A model generated the notes under the pieces. It was not told where the DNA came from and did not search any database. It worked only from the letters and a program-made list of their open reading frames with translations. A stretch of DNA of 64,000 nucleotides from Bog-473 sp963751335. GTDB taxonomy: Bacteria > Actinomycetota > Acidimicrobiia > Acidimicrobiales > RAAP-2. The translations under genes were made by a program, and so were the position numbers. Where the stretch lies: assembly GCA_963751335.1 (NCBI GenBank), contig CAVVUB010000009.1, positions 282,151 through 346,150 on the forward strand, given 5' to 3'. This document shows, piece after piece, positions 60,961 to 64,000 of this stretch. How positions within the stretch are numbered: the stretch's first letter is position 1; every line of letters starts with the position of its first letter.

Positions 60961-61704
60961 TCAGCCGCGGATAGCGGTGGTCTCGTGGGTGAACTGGCGG
61001 TGGCCGATCAGCTTGTAGGCCAGACGAACCGGGGCTGGCAGGACCTGCATGAACTTCTGCCGCTCCGCGTCATCGGTTTCCTCGGTGATGTATCCGAGGG
61101 TGACCAGGCGCCGCGTGACCGGTATCGCGCTGATGCCATGCTTGCCGAGAGCGTCCCATTCACTCTGAGAGAGTGTGACCGAGACGACCGGGAGCAGTTT
61201 CTGCTCCTCCTCATCGCAGTGACCGATCAGCGACGGCATCATCGTGTCGATGCAGGCCGCCATCCGCTCGCCCGCGGCGGCGTCCGCGCTCGTCGTCCAC
61301 GTCGGCAGCTCCGCGTTGATGGCCACGACGGCGTCGTTGACCTGAGCGTGTTGGGCATCCATTCGGTCCATCAGCTCCGGGTCGAGCGCACGTCGCTCGC
61401 GGAGCAGGGGAAAGAGCAGCAAGTCCTCGCCGGTGTGGTGCGTGTGCAGGAAGTCCAACATGTCTCGTGCGTGGGCGCCGATGATCTTGGATCGCGCCGG
61501 GTCATTGGCCGCGGAGCGGAAAAGTCGGGATAACTGACCGACCTCGCGCCGGAGGACGCGGTGCATCAAAACCATCTCGTGGGTATCGACTCCAGATCCG
61601 GCGGTGCTCACCGGGGTTGCTCGATGATCGCCATGCGCAGGGGGGATGTTGCCACGTTCACGGCTGCGTAGGGATCTGTTAGTGGTGGTCTCGGGTGTGG
61701 TCAC
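60961..61704 (-). CDS. Hemerythrin HHE domain protein
   Basis: Di-iron, four-helix protein of 247 residues from GTG 61704 with AAAGGA upstream. Iron-ligand motifs in order: DTHEMVLMHRVLRRE, LHTHHTGEDLLLFPLL, MDAQHAQVNDAV and GHCDEEEQKLLPVV. The first 38 residues are polar and variable, and a C-terminal segment of about 70 residues (PVTRRLVTLGYITEETDDAE) follows the bundle. Bacterial members bind oxygen or NO or act in oxidative stress. The partner is unknown. Confidence 0.9.
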   Translation of the reverse strand: MTTPETTTNRSLRSRERGNIPPAHGDHRATPVSTAGSGVDTHEMVLMHRVLRREVGQLSRLFRSAANDPARSKIIGAHARDMLDFLHTHHTGEDLLLFPLLRERRALDPELMDRMDAQHAQVNDAVVAINAELPTWTTSADAAAGERMAACIDTMMPSLIGHCDEEEQKLLPVVSVTLSQSEWDALGKHGISAIPVTRRLVTLGYITEETDDAERQKFMQVLPAPVRLAYKLIGHRQFTHETTAIRG

Positions 61705-61819
61705 CTCGGTGTCCTTTCGTCGGGTATGGGGTCACTGTCAAGGGTGACGCCCGTCCTAAGCGTTCGCACCGGCGATTTCGCCGGTTCGCTCCCGGCAACG
61801 GCGGGTACCCTCGCAAGGG

Positions 61820-64000
61820 ATGCTCTACGGCAGGGACCCCGAGCGCGCTCGGCTCGGCGCGCTCCTCGGAGACGCCGCGAGTCGCGCAGCGGGGTGCTCG
61901 TCATCCGCGGCGAGGCGGGTATCGGCAAGTCCGCCCTCCTCGAGGATGCACGAGAGCGAGCGCCTGACATGCAGGTCCTGAGCGGCAGGGGGATCGAATC
62001 GGAGGCGCACGTCCCCTTCGCCGCGTTGCACCAGATCGTCCGTCCTATCTTGGGGCACCTGGAGGGCCTCCCCGAACCCCAGGGGGCGCGCTGCGGGGAG
62101 CGCTCGGGCTCGGGGTGCCAGAAGGCCACGACCGCTTCTTGATCTCGCTCGCCGTGTTGAGCCTGCTGGCCGAGGCGGCCGAGGACCGGCCGCTTCTCTG
62201 TCTCATCGATGACGCCCACTGGCTCGACCCTGCTTCGTCCGACGCCCTCGTGTTCGTCGGCCGTCGGCTTGAGGCCGAGCGAATCGCCATGCTGTTCGCC
62301 GTCCGTGAGCGCGAGGGCTACGGCTTCGAGGCACATGGGTTGCCAGAACTCGCGCTCGGCGGGCTCGACCCGCAGGCGGCGGCGGCGCTGATCGGCCGTC
62401 GGGCGAATGTCGCATTGTCGCCTGAGGCACGTGAGCGTCTCGTCGCGGCAACCGGCGGCAATGCCCTTGCCTTGCTCGAGCTCCCCGAGGTGTTGAGCGA
62501 AGCCGAACTCGCAGGCGCCGAGCCGATGCCGGCGCCGCTACCGGTCGGCGAACGCATCGAGCGTGCCTTCTTGGCACGTGTGCATCAGCTGCCCGAGGAC
62601 ACCCAGACGCTGCTGCTTGTTGCCGCTGCCGAAGACAGTGGCGAGGTCGCTACCGTCCTCGGCGCGGCAGCGCAACTGGGAGCAGCCCCCGAAGCGCTCG
62701 ATGCCGCCGAGCAGGAGCTACTCGTCCGGGTACGGGGGGACCAGCTCGAGTTCCATCACCCGCTGGTGCGCTCAGCCATTTACCACAGCGTTCCGCTCTC
62801 GCGGCGCCACATCGTCCACCGGGCGCTGGCGAGCGTGCTCAACGGCGAGTCGGAAGCCGATCGCCGGGCGTGGCACCACGCCGCTGCAACCTTCGGACCC
62901 GACGCCGTCGTCGCGAAGGAACTTGACCGGGCTGCACAGCGGGCGCGGAAGCGGAGTGGCTTCGCAGCCGCCTCATTGGCCTTCGAGCGAGCTGCCGCGC
63001 TGACGCCGAACGAGAGCCAGCGGGTGCAGCGAGTGATCGCGGCGGCGGAGAACGCGTGGTTAGGAGGCCGAGTCGAACGAGCGGCGATGTTGCTCACGCA
63101 AGCCCGGCAGCTCGTTTCGGAGCCAATCCAACACGCCGACATCGACCGCTATCTCGGTTTGATCGAGATGATGGACGGCATCCCCGCCGACGCCTGTCAG
63201 CTTCTCCTTCGTGCCACGTCTGCGGTCGCGCTACTGGATGGCCAGCGTGCGCTGCAGCTGCTCAATCTTGCGAGCGTCGCCGCGACCTGGGCAGATGACG
63301 GTGAGGCGGCAGTTGCGATCGCCCAGCTGGCTCAAGGCTTGGCCGTGGATACCCCGATCGACCACATGCTTGTTGCCCTTCTGACCGGGATCGGCGCCCA
63401 CTTCGACGGTGACTTCGCCGCTGCCGCGCCGCCACTGCGCCTGGCCGTGAACTCCGCGGAGCAACTTGATGACGACTACACGACCGAGGAGCCCGTGGCG
63501 CTCCTGTTCGCCCGGCGGGCCGCGTTCTACCTTGGCGACGATCGGGACGTCTACCGCATCCACCACGAGGCGGCGGGTCGGGCACGTACTGCCGGCCTGC
63601 TCGTGATCCTGACGCAGATCCTTCCCCAGGTGGGCATCGCCGAGCTGTGGGAAGGCCGCTGGGCCTCGGCGTCGGCGAACCTGAGCGAAGGGCTCCGGCT
63701 CGCGCAGAGATCGGCCAGCACGACCTCGTCGCTTACCATCTCGTCCTGCTCGCTCTGATTGCGGCCCACCGCGGGGACGAGGACGCGTGCCGGTCCCTGG
63801 CGGGGGAGAGTCTCGAGCTTTCCTCCACACGGCGTTTCGTCTTCGCCACCGAGTCAGCGCACTGGGCGCTGACGGTGCTCGAGCTAGGACTCGGCCGACC
63901 CGAAGACGCGCTCCGGCACGCCCGAGCTGCCTCCAATAGCGGCGTCAGGTTGTGGGCCATGCTCGATCGGATCGAAGCGGCAGTCCACGCCGGCGAGCGG
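61820..64000 (+). CDS. LuxR-type ATPase regulator (MalT/LAL-like), frameshifted and cut by the window edge
   Basis: Large regulator with an N-terminal AAA-type ATPase domain. ATG 61820 begins MLYGRDPERARLGALLGDA. Near 61873-61888 the frame shifts to reach P-loop VIRGEAGIGKSALLEDA; near 62081-62090 it shifts again to ALRGALGLGVPEGHDRFLIS, Walker B LLCLIDDAHWLDPASSDAL and FHHPLVRSAIYHSVPLSRR; near 63703-63708 a third shift leads to EIGQHDLVAYHLVLLALI and TPR-like helices to the edge. The C-terminal LuxR helix-turn-helix would lie beyond 64000. All three breaks fall at repeats or homopolymers and restore family similarity. Confidence 0.8.

Overview
The window is high-GC bacterial DNA and reads as an actinobacterium. 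I infer a deep lineage such as Acidimicrobiia. The evidence is the synteny lysA-hom-thrC-rho-rpmE-prfA-prmC-Sua5, a Rho with an Asn/Arg/Gly-rich insertion, an extended ATP synthase delta subunit, F420-type enzymes, a TreS/maltokinase-like pair, a SepX/GlpR-like membrane protein, and many genes with a TAnnnT box 6-8 nt before the start codon, which suggests leaderless transcripts. No rRNA or CRISPR array is present.

Layout. Positions 1-5700 hold metY (cut by the edge), a metallo-hydrolase, a leucine-dehydrogenase-like gene, pdxH, an unknown winged-helix/coiled-coil protein and a dead tyrosine recombinase beside tRNA-Arg(CCG). From 5.9 to 16.4 kb lies the core amino-acid and translation block. 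From 16.5 to 24.5 kb is an accessory stretch: kinase, methyltransferase, TauD-like dioxygenase, D-aminoacylase-like amidohydrolase, MarR regulator, two exported proteins and a thiolase-like protein. From 24.6 to 35.4 kb are rpiB-glyA-wecA-like and the complete F1Fo ATP synthase operon. From 35.5 to 43.7 kb are glpX, murA, meaB, an enoyl-CoA hydratase, treS, a maltokinase-like gene and galT.

From 44.4 to 52.3 kb is a sulfate-assimilation locus. cysD-cysN-precorrin-2 dehydrogenase runs leftward and cysH-sulfite reductase-FrhB-like F420 oxidoreductase-small ORF-ABC ATPase runs rightward from a shared palindromic control region. Together they activate sulfate, reduce APS, reduce sulfite and supply sirohaem. 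The FrhB-like gene overlaps the reductase gene, which suggests F420H2 as electron donor: a two-gene counterpart of the fused methanogen Fsr. This is the most interesting system in the window.

From 53.2 to 57.9 kb a 4.6-kb element sits in tRNA-Ala(CGC). The 3' end of the tRNA is repeated at 57843-57866, 20-bp repeats lie inside both ends, and the cargo is an AbiE toxin-antitoxin pair, a cytochrome P450 and a TetR regulator. No integrase remains inside it. From 58.2 to 64 kb are an NmrA-type reductase, a DHA2 drug exporter, a hemerythrin and a LuxR-type ATPase regulator cut by the right edge.

A caution: at least six recognisable genes (leucine dehydrogenase, pdxH, rho, the amidohydrolase, murA, the LuxR-type gene) carry single-step frameshifts, several of them at homopolymers or GC dinucleotide runs. 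Because rho and murA are core genes, indel errors in this sequence are the likeliest general cause. The integrase is different: it has also lost catalytic residues and is a true pseudogene.
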